DNA of 64,000 nt from Pontibacter beigongshangensis (GTDB taxonomy: Bacteria > Bacteroidota > Bacteroidia > Cytophagales > Hymenobacteraceae), in contig NZ_VFSD01000002.1 of the NCBI RefSeq assembly GCF_014332515.1, forward strand, positions 186,001-250,000. Reading direction: 5' to 3'. Below are positions 34,420-42,560 of this stretch, piece by piece. Position numbers and translations under genes: made by a program. Position 1 is the stretch's first letter. Each line of letters begins with the position of its first letter. Below the pieces are notes generated by a model. The model was not told the origin of the DNA, did no database searches, and saw only the letters and a program-made list of their open reading frames with translations.

Positions 34420-36750
34420 ATGAGAAACCTATTGAAGGGGATTGCCCTTTTGTGCTTCCTGGCATGCCCACTGGCGGCACAGGCCCAAGACACAAAATTC
34501 GGGCAGCTGGGCCAGGAACTGCCAACTCCGAACACCTACCGCACCGCCTCCGGCGCACCGGGGCACCAGTACTGGCAGCAGCGCGCCGATTACACCATAA
34601 AAGTGGAGTTGAACGACGAGAACCAGTCGGTTACCGGCTCCGAAACCATTACCTACACCAACAACTCGCCCGATGTGCTCACCTACCTGTGGCTGCAGCT
34701 GGACCAGAACATCTACGAGCCCAACTCCATGAGCAGCCTCACCAGAACCGGCAGCCTGGAGGAGAGAATGCCCATACAGGCGATGGAGCGGCTGGCACGC
34801 GAGAACTTTGATGGCGGCTTTAAAATAAGAGCGGTGAAAGACCGGAACGGCAAAACGCTGGCCCATACCATCAACAATACCATGATGCGCGTAGACCTGC
34901 CCTCGCCTCTGAAACCAAGGCAGAGCTTTACCTTCAGTGTAGACTGGCATTACAACATCAACAACCAACTCACCATGGGAGGCCGCACCGGCTACGAGTA
35001 TTTCCCCGGCGATGGCAACTACCTCTACGAGATGGCGCAATGGTTCCCGCGCATGGCCGTGTACGACGACGTGAATGGCTGGCAGCACAAGCAGTTCCTG
35101 GGCAGTGGTGAGTTTGCGCTTCCGTTCGGAGACTACAAAGTTAGCATTACCGTGCCCGCCGACCATGTTGTGGCCGCCACCGGCGAGCTGCAGAACGCCA
35201 GTCAGGTGCTGAGCGCCACACAACAGAAACGCTTTGCCCAAGCCGCCAAAAGCGACAAGCCCGTGCTTATCGTAACGCAGGAGGAGGCCACGCAAGCCGA
35301 AAAATCAAAAGCAACGGCTAAAAAAACCTGGACCTACACGGCCACCAACGTGCGCGACTTTGCCTGGGCGAGCTCCCGCAAGTTTATCTGGGACGCCATG
35401 AACGTGCGCGTGGCCGGCAAAAACATACTGGCTATGTCGTACTACCCCAAAGAAGGAAACCCGCTCTGGGGCCAGTACTCCACAGCGGCCGTGGCCCACA
35501 CGCTGCAGGTCTACTCCAGGCACACCATCGATTACCCCTACCCGGTGGCTATATCGGTGCATGGCCCGATAGGCGGCATGGAGTACCCGATGCTCTCGTT
35601 TAACGGCTACCGCCCCGAGCCGGACGGCACCTACTCCGACCGCACCAAGTATGGTCTGATCACAGTCATCATTCACGAAGTAGGGCACAACTTCTTCCCG
35701 ATGATCATCAACTCCGATGAGCGCCAGTGGACCTGGATGGATGAGGGCCTGAACACGTTTATGCAGTACATTACAGAGCAGGAGTGGGAACGCAACTACC
35801 CTTCGCGCCGTGGCGAGCCGCAAAACATTGTGGAGTACATGAAAGGCGACAAAAGCACTATGGTGCCCATCATGACCAACTCGGAGTCGATTTTGCAGAT
35901 GGGGAATAACGCCTATGGCAAGCCAGCCACGGCGCTCAACATACTGCGCGAAACTGTGATGGGCCGCGAGCTGTTCGACTACGCCTTTAAGGAGTACGCC
36001 AACCGGTGGGCCTTCAAGCACCCGATGCCAGCCGACTTTTTCCGGACCATGGAGGATGCCTCCGGCGTGGACCTCGACTGGTTCTGGAGAGGCTGGTTCT
36101 ACACCACCGACCACACCGACATCTCGATTGAAGGGGTGAAATGGTACACCATCGATTCGCAAGACCCGGAGTTTGTAAACGCGCAAAAGCGGGAGCAGCA
36201 GAACAAGGCACCACAAACCCTTTCGCAGCAGCGCAACCTGCAGCACATTCCGCGCACTCTCGTGGAGGCCAACCCGGAACTCAGCGATTTCTACAACTCC
36301 TACGATCCGCTTGCTCCCACTGCAGCCGACCAGCGACGTTATCAGTCGTTCCTGAGTGGCCTTACTCCGGAGCAGAAGAAGGTGCTCGACTCCGGGCTGA
36401 ATTTCTACGAAGTGGGCTTCAAGAACCTCGGCGGCCTGGTGATGCCCCTGATCGTGCGGATGGAATTTGAAGACGGAACCGAGGAAGTAGTGAACATACC
36501 GGCCGAGATCTGGCGCCACAACAACAACGACATTACCAAAGTGTTTGTAACCAAAAAGCCGGTAGCCGGCTTCACCCTCGACCCTTTCCTGCAGACAGCC
36601 GACACAGATTTATCGAACAATACCTTTCCGCGCCGCCTGGCCCCGTCGCGCTTCGACATATTTAAGCAGCAGAGCCAGCAGCCCCAAAACCCGATGCAAC
36701 GCCAGAACTCGAGCAGCCGCTCTAACCAGGGCAACAGCACCGGGCAGTAA
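34420..36750 (+). CDS. M1 family metallopeptidase, secreted
   Basis: The 776-residue protein starts with a signal peptide (LKGIALLCFLACPLAAQAQ). Its M1 layout shows the N-terminal beta domain (ITYTNNSPDVLTYLWLQLDQ), a GAMEN-like exopeptidase motif changed to GGMEYP at about 386-391, and the zinc site HEVGH at 419-423 with the third ligand Glu442 in WMDEGLN. The C-terminal ~150 residues are Gln/Asn/Ser-rich and end in a disordered tail. GGMEYP instead of GAMEN is common in the Bacteroidota branch. It probably trims peptides in the periplasm. A terminator follows. Confidence 0.9.
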   Translation: MRNLLKGIALLCFLACPLAAQAQDTKFGQLGQELPTPNTYRTASGAPGHQYWQQRADYTIKVELNDENQSVTGSETITYTNNSPDVLTYLWLQLDQNIYEPNSMSSLTRTGSLEERMPIQAMERLARENFDGGFKIRAVKDRNGKTLAHTINNTMMRVDLPSPLKPRQSFTFSVDWHYNINNQLTMGGRTGYEYFPGDGNYLYEMAQWFPRMAVYDDVNGWQHKQFLGSGEFALPFGDYKVSITVPADHVVAATGELQNASQVLSATQQKRFAQAAKSDKPVLIVTQEEATQAEKSKATAKKTWTYTATNVRDFAWASSRKFIWDAMNVRVAGKNILAMSYYPKEGNPLWGQYSTAAVAHTLQVYSRHTIDYPYPVAISVHGPIGGMEYPMLSFNGYRPEPDGTYSDRTKYGLITVIIHEVGHNFFPMIINSDERQWTWMDEGLNTFMQYITEQEWERNYPSRRGEPQNIVEYMKGDKSTMVPIMTNSESILQMGNNAYGKPATALNILRETVMGRELFDYAFKEYANRWAFKHPMPADFFRTMEDASGVDLDWFWRGWFYTTDHTDISIEGVKWYTIDSQDPEFVNAQKREQQNKAPQTLSQQRNLQHIPRTLVEANPELSDFYNSYDPLAPTAADQRRYQSFLSGLTPEQKKVLDSGLNFYEVGFKNLGGLVMPLIVRMEFEDGTEEVVNIPAEIWRHNNNDITKVFVTKKPVAGFTLDPFLQTADTDLSNNTFPRRLAPSRFDIFKQQSQQPQNPMQRQNSSSRSNQGNSTGQ

Positions 36751-36773
36751 TCGACCTTACTTTTAGCCGATAG

Positions 36774-36808
36774 AAAATCCCTCGTGCTCCCGGCGCGGGG
36801 GATTTTTT
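36774..36808 (+). terminator. Terminator after the M1 peptidase gene
   Basis: AAAATCCC and CG on the left pair with CGCGGGGGATTTT on the right, ending in T7. Confidence 0.8.
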
Positions 36809-37245
36809 TGTTACCCCCGCTTCTTCATTTCTCGTGTCCTCATTACAATTCTCTGTCATCTCGACGCAAGGAGAGATCTGAGTTCATTAACAAAGCTGTA
36901 AAGGAAAATTTCAGCATCTATCTTTTTAGTAAAACCAGATCGCTCTTTAGGTCGAGATGAAAGGAGTAGCAGGAGCAGCAGCAGAAGCCTCGGGAGGGCC
37001 TTTTTGATTAGAATAATTTTGACTAATGTGCTGATGTGCGAATCAGGCAATTGCTGAGTTGTTTATTCGTTAATTTAAAAGTTTGGAAGTTTGAGGATGT
37101 GAAAATGAAAACACGCTCCTATTGTTGTCATGCAGAGAAGGATGTTGTGGGTGAGAGTTATCCGAAGGAAGCTGCGAAAATATTCTGCTTATCCTAAAAG
37201 CCTGAAAATCCTTGAGACAGGGCCCTATATAAAGATCCTGACAAA
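36809..37245. other. Intergenic stretch before the IS30 element
   Basis: Apart from repeat copy 13 I see no gene or RNA here. Confidence 0.5.
36965..37019 (-). repeat. Dispersed intergenic repeat, copy 13
   Basis: On the minus strand: ATTATTCTAATCAAAAA, then GGCCCTCCCGAGGC, then TTCTGCTGCTGCTCCTGC. A near-consensus copy. Confidence 0.9.
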
Positions 37246-37287
37246 CAAAAAAACCCACAGGTCCGGCAGACGCTGTGAGCTTTTTTT
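37246..37287 (-). terminator. Terminator-like hairpin cut off from its gene by the IS
   Basis: An imperfect stem (CACAG plus GTC pairing with GAC plus CTGTG, one bulge) has A7 on one side and T7 on the other. It directly abuts the left IS end at 37288. Read on the minus strand it would have followed the gene ending at 38436 before the IS30 insertion. Confidence 0.55.
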
Positions 37288-38419
37288 ACTTGGATTCAAG
37301 TGACAAATGCAACTTTTGTAGAGGCGGTATGTAGAGGAGATGTTTTTTTTCAGCAAGAGAGAGAACACCAGGCTCTCCCTCTTGTCTGAAAGGGATAAGA
37401 TCTCTTAATTGCCTCCTCGACCAAAATTCGCCAATCATGAGTCACTTAACCGTAGGGCAAAGATACGAAATCCAGACACTTTATAAACTGGGCCACAGCC
37501 AAACAGAGATCGCCCGCCACCTGGGCAGGGACAAGTCGGTGATCAGCCGCGAGCTCAGGCGCAACTGCGATGAGCGCAGCGGGGAGTACCGGGCAGAGCT
37601 GGCCCAGCGCAAGTATGGGGCGCGGCTGGGGCAAAAGCCCAGGCAGCTGCGCTTCACAGACGCGGTCCGGGCCTATGTGGAAGAGCAGCTGGCCAGGGAC
37701 TACAGCCCCGAGCAGATAGTGGGCCGGGCCAAGCTGGAGGGGGTGGCCTGTGTCTCGCACGAGCGCATCTACCAGCACCTCTGGCAGGAGAAGAGGCAGG
37801 GTGGGGAGCTTCACCTGCGCCTGCGCACCCAGGGCAAGCGCTACCGCAAGCGGGGCAGCGCCAGGGACAGCAGGGGCATCATAGCCGGGCGTGTGGGCAT
37901 CGAGCAGCGGCCGCCTGTCGTGGAGCTCAAGGAGCGTGTGGGGGACCTGGAGGTGGACCTGGTGATAGGTGCCGGGCACCGGGGGGCGCTGGTGACCATC
38001 AACGACAGGGCCAGCGGACTGGTCAAGATCAGGAAAGTGGAAAGCAAGGAGGCCTCCGTGGTGCAGCAGGCCATTGTCCAGGCGCTTGAGGAGTGGAAGC
38101 CGTGGTTGCATACCATCACCTCAGACAACGGAAAGGAGTTCGCCCGCCACCAGATCGTCAGCCAGGAGCTGGAGGTGGCCTACTACTTTGCCAGGCCCTA
38201 CCACAGCTGGGAGCGGGGAGCCAATGAGAACCTCAACGGCCTCATCCGCCAGTACTTCCCAAAGAAGATGCGCTTTGAAGAGATAACACAGCAGCAGGTG
38301 GTGCAAGTGGAGCATGCCCTCAACGCGCGCCCAAGGAAGCGATTCGACTTTCGATCGCCAAATGAACAGTTTCAAACTTTAAACAACACAAAAGTTGCAT
38401 TTGTCACTTGAATCCAAGT
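37288..38419 (+). mobile_element. IS30-family insertion sequence, complete
   Basis: A 1132-bp element bounded by 32-bp perfect inverted repeats: 37288-37319 (starting ACTTGGATTCAAGTGACAAA) and 38388-38419. It carries one transposase gene, whose stop codon lies inside the right inverted repeat. I find no clear target duplication (left flank TTT, right flank TAT). Confidence 0.93.
37437..38411 (+). CDS. IS30 family transposase
   Basis: The 324-residue protein has an N-terminal helix-turn-helix (LTVGQRYEIQTLYKLGHSQT, then IARHLGRDKSVISRELRRN) and a DDE catalytic core: Asp in GDLEVDLVIG, Asp in TITSDNGKEF, and Glu in SWERGANENLNG followed by the family signature GLIRQYFPK. Length and motifs are complete, so it is probably active. 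Its base composition is visibly more GC-rich than its surroundings, which fits recent arrival. The stop TGA (38409-38411) is inside the right inverted repeat, so terminal codons double as transposase-binding DNA. Confidence 0.95.
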   Translation: MSHLTVGQRYEIQTLYKLGHSQTEIARHLGRDKSVISRELRRNCDERSGEYRAELAQRKYGARLGQKPRQLRFTDAVRAYVEEQLARDYSPEQIVGRAKLEGVACVSHERIYQHLWQEKRQGGELHLRLRTQGKRYRKRGSARDSRGIIAGRVGIEQRPPVVELKERVGDLEVDLVIGAGHRGALVTINDRASGLVKIRKVESKEASVVQQAIVQALEEWKPWLHTITSDNGKEFARHQIVSQELEVAYYFARPYHSWERGANENLNGLIRQYFPKKMRFEEITQQQVVQVEHALNARPRKRFDFRSPNEQFQTLNNTKVAFVT

Positions 38420-38435
38420 TATAAAAACAGGCCGT

Positions 38436-39086
38436 TTACTTTTTATTCTTAAACTCGCCTTTCTTGATCATATCTATCAGCTTCAGCACTGCAAACGGGC
38501 TGACAGTGGGCACCATGTTCTGCTGCTCGATACCCCGCACATTCTGCTGGTTCCAGACGTTGAAGTTGGCACCGGCATCCATGGGCGTAATCCGGAACAG
38601 TTCTGCCAGCAACTCCGGGTCCAGGTTTTTGGCGGCATTGGACCGGCCCTGGTCGGGGAGTTTCACAGCCAGCACTGCCTGCCTGAAATCGCGCTCGGTA
38701 GGCCACGGAAACACCTCTACTGTAGGCAGCTCGGTGGCCTCTTCCTGCATTTGCATAATAATGGAGTAACTCTGGCTGCTATAGGTCTTCGGGATTTTGA
38801 GGTACTGCTTTTTGTAGCCCAGCCCGCTGAACACAATGCTGTCGCCGGCCAGCACCGGCAGCGAGAAGAAGCCGTACTCGTTGGTGAAGGTACCCCGGTT
38901 GGTGCCCGGCACATACACACTCACGGCCGCCACGCCATACAAACTATCGCCAAGGGCTACAAAGCCGGAGAGCTGCACGACGCGTCCGCCCCCCTGGGCC
39001 TTTGCTTCCTGCGGGGTACTCAGCAATAAGAAAAAGACTGCCAGCAGGGGTGCAAGCAGCCATTTATTTTTTTTCAGAAAACCCAT
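38436..39086 (-). CDS. Carboxypeptidase-regulatory-like (CarboxypepD_reg) exported protein
   Basis: Starting at MGFLKKNKWLLAPLLAVFFL gives a signal peptide and 216 residues; an upstream Met at 39119 would add 11. Residues 38-115 form the regulatory beta-sandwich seen at the N-termini of TonB-dependent receptors (VVQLSGFVALGDSLYGVAAV, VPGTNRGTFTNEYGFFSL, DSIVFSGLGYKKQYLKI). The rest (TVEVFPWPTERDFRQAVLAV) is a helical tail common to stand-alone Bacteroidota members of unknown role. Its 3' end is 16 bp from the IS30 element, which has separated it from a likely terminator. Confidence 0.78.
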   Translation of the reverse strand: MGFLKKNKWLLAPLLAVFFLLLSTPQEAKAQGGGRVVQLSGFVALGDSLYGVAAVSVYVPGTNRGTFTNEYGFFSLPVLAGDSIVFSGLGYKKQYLKIPKTYSSQSYSIIMQMQEEATELPTVEVFPWPTERDFRQAVLAVKLPDQGRSNAAKNLDPELLAELFRITPMDAGANFNVWNQQNVRGIEQQNMVPTVSPFAVLKLIDMIKKGEFKNKK

Positions 39087-39155
39087 ATCGGGTACTTGGG
39101 TAAGCTTCATGAGGTTCAATTTACTTCATAATAATTTATTATAGCAGCTTTTTGC

Positions 39156-39163
39156 TAAATTTG
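39156..39163 (+). promoter_or_regulatory. -7 box TAAATTTG upstream of the ArsR-type regulator
   Basis: Exact TAnnTTTG match 73 bp before the chosen ATG at 39236. It lies inside the longer frame, which supports the downstream start. Confidence 0.5.
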
Positions 39164-39235
39164 TTTAGACCATGTTTAAATTCTGGCCCTGCCATTTGCA
39201 GGATAAATTCCAACCAAGGTCTGATACGACTAACT

Positions 39236-39622
39236 ATGACACTCAAACATTTTAGCCTCCTGTTTGGGGAGCAGGTATTTAAAGCGCTGGCCGATGAGTC
39301 ACGCCTCCGGATACTGCACCTGATCCTCCGCAACAAAGAAATGTGCACCTCCGACCTGGAACATGTGCTCGACTACACCCAGACCAAAACCTCCCGGCAC
39401 CTGGGCTACCTGCGCAGCGCCGGCCTGGTAAACACCCGCAAAATAGACCAATGGGTATACTACTCTCTTAAAGAAGACACAACCGAAATACTGCAGCAGC
39501 TCTATGCCTACATGGCCCAGGACCCCGTGTTGATAAAAGACCAGGAGATTTACCAGATCCTGTACTCTAACCGCGAGCTGGCCGTAAACAAGCTGCAAAC
39601 CCGCCGCTGGACCGCCTCCTGA
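39236..39622 (+). CDS. ArsR family winged-helix transcriptional regulator
   Basis: The start at MTLKHFSLLFGEQVFKALAD gives a 128-residue protein. The ArsR-type HTH shows FKALADESRLRILHLILRN, the recognition region CTSDLEHVLDYTQTKTSRHL and the wing LVNTRKIDQWVYYSL. There is no ELCVCDL metal motif; a single Cys (MCTSDL) remains, so metal sensing is not supported. It is divergent from the carboxypeptidase-regulatory-like gene and 155 bp upstream of yjjG, so its targets are unclear. Confidence 0.85.
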   Translation: MTLKHFSLLFGEQVFKALADESRLRILHLILRNKEMCTSDLEHVLDYTQTKTSRHLGYLRSAGLVNTRKIDQWVYYSLKEDTTEILQQLYAYMAQDPVLIKDQEIYQILYSNRELAVNKLQTRRWTAS

Positions 39623-39777
39623 CCAGATCGCTCCTGTGCCTCAACTGCCTGTTCCTGCAATTATTGCACCATATCTCCAGTTAAGCTGTTGTTATTTTCA
39701 AATATCGTCTACGCTCACGGCGTGCCCGCAACATCCAACCACCCCCATCGTTTTAACTACCTGACAGTATCGCTTTC

Positions 39778-40473
39778 ATGAAAACCTACACGCATATTTT
39801 ATTCGACCTGGACCATACGCTCTGGGACTTTGAGAAAAACTCAGCAGAAACCCTTTCTACTTTATACGAGCAGTTTGAGCTGGCAGCACACGGAAAGTTC
39901 GACAAGGACTCATTTTACAGGAAGTACAAGTTCGTGAACCACCGCCTCTGGGACCTGTACAACAAGGGCAAAATAACACAGGAAGAACTGCGCAACCAGC
40001 GTTTTATCAGAACCCTTACGGGGCTGGGGCTGGAGCCGCACGAGGTACCCGAAGGCCTGTCTAAGGCCTACACCGACCTCTGCCCTACTAAAACGGCCGT
40101 TTTTCCTTTTACCTACGACCTGCTGCAGTACCTTCAGCCAAAGTATGGCCTGCACATTGTTACCAATGGCTTTAAGGATACGCAGTACATAAAGCTGAAC
40201 TCCTCCAGGCTGCATGGCTATTTTAAGGAGATTGTGACCTCCGAGTGCTGTGGCTACAAAAAGCCAGACAAGCGCATATTTGAGCATACCCTGGATCGCA
40301 TTCAGGTAAGGGCACAGGACTGCCTGATGGTGGGCGACAACCTGGAGTGCGACATAGAGGGAGCCAGGGCGGCAGGCATAGACCAGGTGTTCTTTAACCC
40401 CGAAAACTACAGCCACCGCAGCAAGCCTACCCACGAGATCCAGTGCCTCAGCCAGCTCCGGCAAATTCTCTGA
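39778..40473 (+). CDS. yjjG: YjjG family noncanonical pyrimidine nucleotidase (HAD)
   Basis: A 231-residue HAD phosphatase with motif I FDLDHTLWDF, an alpha-helical cap (residues about 18-90), motif II IVTNGF, motif III Lys in CGYKKPDKRIF and motif IV MVGDNLECDIEGA. Length and motif spacing match YjjG, which dephosphorylates noncanonical pyrimidine nucleoside monophosphates and protects DNA from their incorporation. It appears monocistronic. Confidence 0.85.
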   Translation: MKTYTHILFDLDHTLWDFEKNSAETLSTLYEQFELAAHGKFDKDSFYRKYKFVNHRLWDLYNKGKITQEELRNQRFIRTLTGLGLEPHEVPEGLSKAYTDLCPTKTAVFPFTYDLLQYLQPKYGLHIVTNGFKDTQYIKLNSSRLHGYFKEIVTSECCGYKKPDKRIFEHTLDRIQVRAQDCLMVGDNLECDIEGARAAGIDQVFFNPENYSHRSKPTHEIQCLSQLRQIL

Positions 40474-40555
40474 TAATGGAGCGCCTGCCGGCACTGTCAG
40501 CACACCCTAAGCAATTTCTACATCTTCTGCTTTTTTCTTTCGTTCTATATAGAAG

Positions 40556-40563
40556 TACCTTTG
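40556..40563 (+). promoter_or_regulatory. -7 box TACCTTTG upstream of the proline catabolic gene
   Basis: Exact TAnnTTTG match 81 bp before the ATG at 40644. Confidence 0.5.
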
Positions 40564-40643
40564 CGGCCTGCACCTGTTCAGGGAACTGAGCCGAGGCAGA
40601 CCAGCTACTATAATCAATTTTACATCTAAGGAAAAACACATCT

Positions 40644-42278
40644 ATGGGAATCGGATTCTTTAAAGTACCAACCCCTGTAAACGAACCTGTTAAAAATTAT
40701 GCGCCAGGTTCTCCGGAAAGGGAAGAGCTGCAACGCACCTACAAGGAGCTGAAGTCGAAGGAGGTGGATGTGCCCATGTACATCGGCGGCGACCAGATCC
40801 GCACCGACAGGAAGCAACCGCTCCTGCAGCCGCACGACCACAAGCACATTCTGGGCTACTTCCATGAGGGCGAGGCGGAGCATGTGGAACAGGCGATCAA
40901 TGCGGCCCTGGCGGCACGCGACATGTGGGCCAACATGAGCTGGGAGCACCGCGCCAGCATTTTCCTGAAAGCGGCCGACCTGCTGGCCGGCCCCTGGAGA
41001 GCCCGTATGAACGCGGCCACCATGCTGGGCCAGTCTAAGAACGCCTACCAGGCCGAGATAGACGCTGCCTGCGAGCTGATAGACTTTCTGCGTTTTAATG
41101 CCCAGTACGCCACCGAAATATACCAGATGCAGCCGGAATCGTCGCCGGGCGTCTGGAACCGCATGGAGCACCGCCCGCTCGAAGGCTTTGTGTTTGCCCT
41201 TACGCCATTCAACTTTACGGCCATTGCCGGCAACCTGCCTGCCTCTGCCGCTCTTATGGGCAATGTGGTGGTCTGGAAACCAGCCCACACCCAAATCTAT
41301 GCCGCCCATATGATAATGGAGCTGCTGCTGGAGGCCGGATTGCCCGAGGGCGTTATCAACCTGATCTATGTGGACGGTCCAACTGCCGGCGACATCATTT
41401 TCAGCCATCCTGATTTTGCAGGCATCCACTTTACAGGCAGCACTTCGGTGTTCCAGCAAATCTGGAAAACCATTGGCAACAACATCCACAAATACAAAAC
41501 CTACCCCCGCATAGTAGGCGAAACAGGTGGCAAAGACTTTATTCTGGCCCACCCCTCTGCCGATGCCAAAGGAGTGGCCACGGCCATTTCGAGGGGAGCT
41601 TTTGAGTACCAGGGCCAGAAGTGCTCTGCCGCCTCACGGGCCTATATTCCTACCAACCTCTGGGAAGAAGTAAAAGGCTATGTGCTGGAAGATGTGAAGT
41701 CGTTTAAAATGGGGCCTCCCGAGGATTTCTCCAACTTCATCAACGCGGTGATCGACGAAAAATCGTTCGACAAGATTGCCCGCTACATCGACAATGCCAA
41801 AAACAGCCCGGAAGCAGACATAATAGCAGGTGGCAACTACGACAAATCGAAAGGCTACTTTATAGAACCCACCGTGCTGCTATCGCACATCCCGCAGTAC
41901 GTGACCATGTGTGAGGAGATTTTCGGGCCGGTGATCACGATTTACGTGTACGACGAGAACAACTTTGAGGACACGCTGCAGCTGGTTAACGAAACATCGC
42001 CCTATGCGCTCACCGGCGCCATCTTCAGCCGCGACCGCTACGCCATAGAAGTGGCATCGAAAGCTCTGAGCCATGCGGCCGGCAACTTCTACATCAACGA
42101 CAAGCCTACCGGCGCCGTGGTGGGGCAGCAGCCATTCGGCGGCTCCCGCGCCTCCGGCACCAACGACAAGGCCGGCTCTATGCTGAACCTGCTCCGCTGG
42201 GTATCGGCCCGCTCTATTAAAGAAACCTTTGTATCGGCAACAGATTACCGGTACCCGTTTTTGGGGGAGGACAAGTAA
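40644..42278 (+). CDS. pruA: L-glutamate gamma-semialdehyde dehydrogenase (1-pyrroline-5-carboxylate dehydrogenase)
   Basis: The 544-residue enzyme has the ALDH fold: NFTAIAGNLPASAALMGNVV with the cofactor-binding Lys (VWKPAHTQ), HFTGSTSVFQQIW, the general base Glu in VGETGGKDF at about residue 293 and the nucleophile Cys in GQKCSAASRAY at about 326. Motifs PLLQPHDHKHILGYFHEG and FGGSRASGTNDKAGS identify the stand-alone P5CDH type common in Bacteroidota and eukaryotes. It oxidises glutamate semialdehyde to glutamate with NAD as the last step of proline degradation. No proline dehydrogenase gene is next to it. Confidence 0.94.
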   Translation: MGIGFFKVPTPVNEPVKNYAPGSPEREELQRTYKELKSKEVDVPMYIGGDQIRTDRKQPLLQPHDHKHILGYFHEGEAEHVEQAINAALAARDMWANMSWEHRASIFLKAADLLAGPWRARMNAATMLGQSKNAYQAEIDAACELIDFLRFNAQYATEIYQMQPESSPGVWNRMEHRPLEGFVFALTPFNFTAIAGNLPASAALMGNVVVWKPAHTQIYAAHMIMELLLEAGLPEGVINLIYVDGPTAGDIIFSHPDFAGIHFTGSTSVFQQIWKTIGNNIHKYKTYPRIVGETGGKDFILAHPSADAKGVATAISRGAFEYQGQKCSAASRAYIPTNLWEEVKGYVLEDVKSFKMGPPEDFSNFINAVIDEKSFDKIARYIDNAKNSPEADIIAGGNYDKSKGYFIEPTVLLSHIPQYVTMCEEIFGPVITIYVYDENNFEDTLQLVNETSPYALTGAIFSRDRYAIEVASKALSHAAGNFYINDKPTGAVVGQQPFGGSRASGTNDKAGSMLNLLRWVSARSIKETFVSATDYRYPFLGEDK

Positions 42279-42304
42279 GCAGTTTGAGATTTTAAACTGA
42301 AAGC

Positions 42305-42343
42305 AAAGCCCTGTCGCTCATTTTTAGCGGCAGGGCTTTTTGA
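42305..42343 (+). terminator. Terminator after pruA
   Basis: AAAGCCCTG and CGCT pair with AGCG and CAGGGCTTT, ending in T5. Confidence 0.85.
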
Positions 42344-42357
42344 TACCCGGCAACTCC

Positions 42358-42401
42358 AAATTATTCTAATGAAAAAGGCCCTCCAGAGGCAATGCTGCTG
42401 A
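42358..42401 (+). repeat. Dispersed intergenic repeat, copy 14
   Basis: ATTATTCTAATGAAAAA, then GGCCCTCCAGAGGC, then ATGCTGCTG. It immediately follows the pruA terminator. Confidence 0.88.
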
Positions 42402-42560
42402 TTAGAAGGGTAAGGTAGAGCCCTCTGCCAGGCTTATCAAGGCGTTAACCACAAATAGATAATATTATAGACAAACCACGCAAAATACCAACTTCCAGGT
42501 ATTGTGCAGCCCGCCGTTTGCACCTTTCTTTGTAGCTATACAAAACCTAACAACTTCATT

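Noticed and set aside
35305..36519. 404-codon frame opposite the M1 peptidase gene
   Set aside because: Antisense shadow without domain similarity.
33772..36750. Nickel uptake locus for urease or hydrogenase
   Set aside because: HupE/UreJ-like sequence is present, but no urease, hydrogenase or accessory gene is in the window.
36856..37050. Leu-rich small ORF made by repeat copy 13
   Set aside because: The frame is created by the repeat itself; there is no evidence of independent translation. The peptide pattern is reported as a property of the family.
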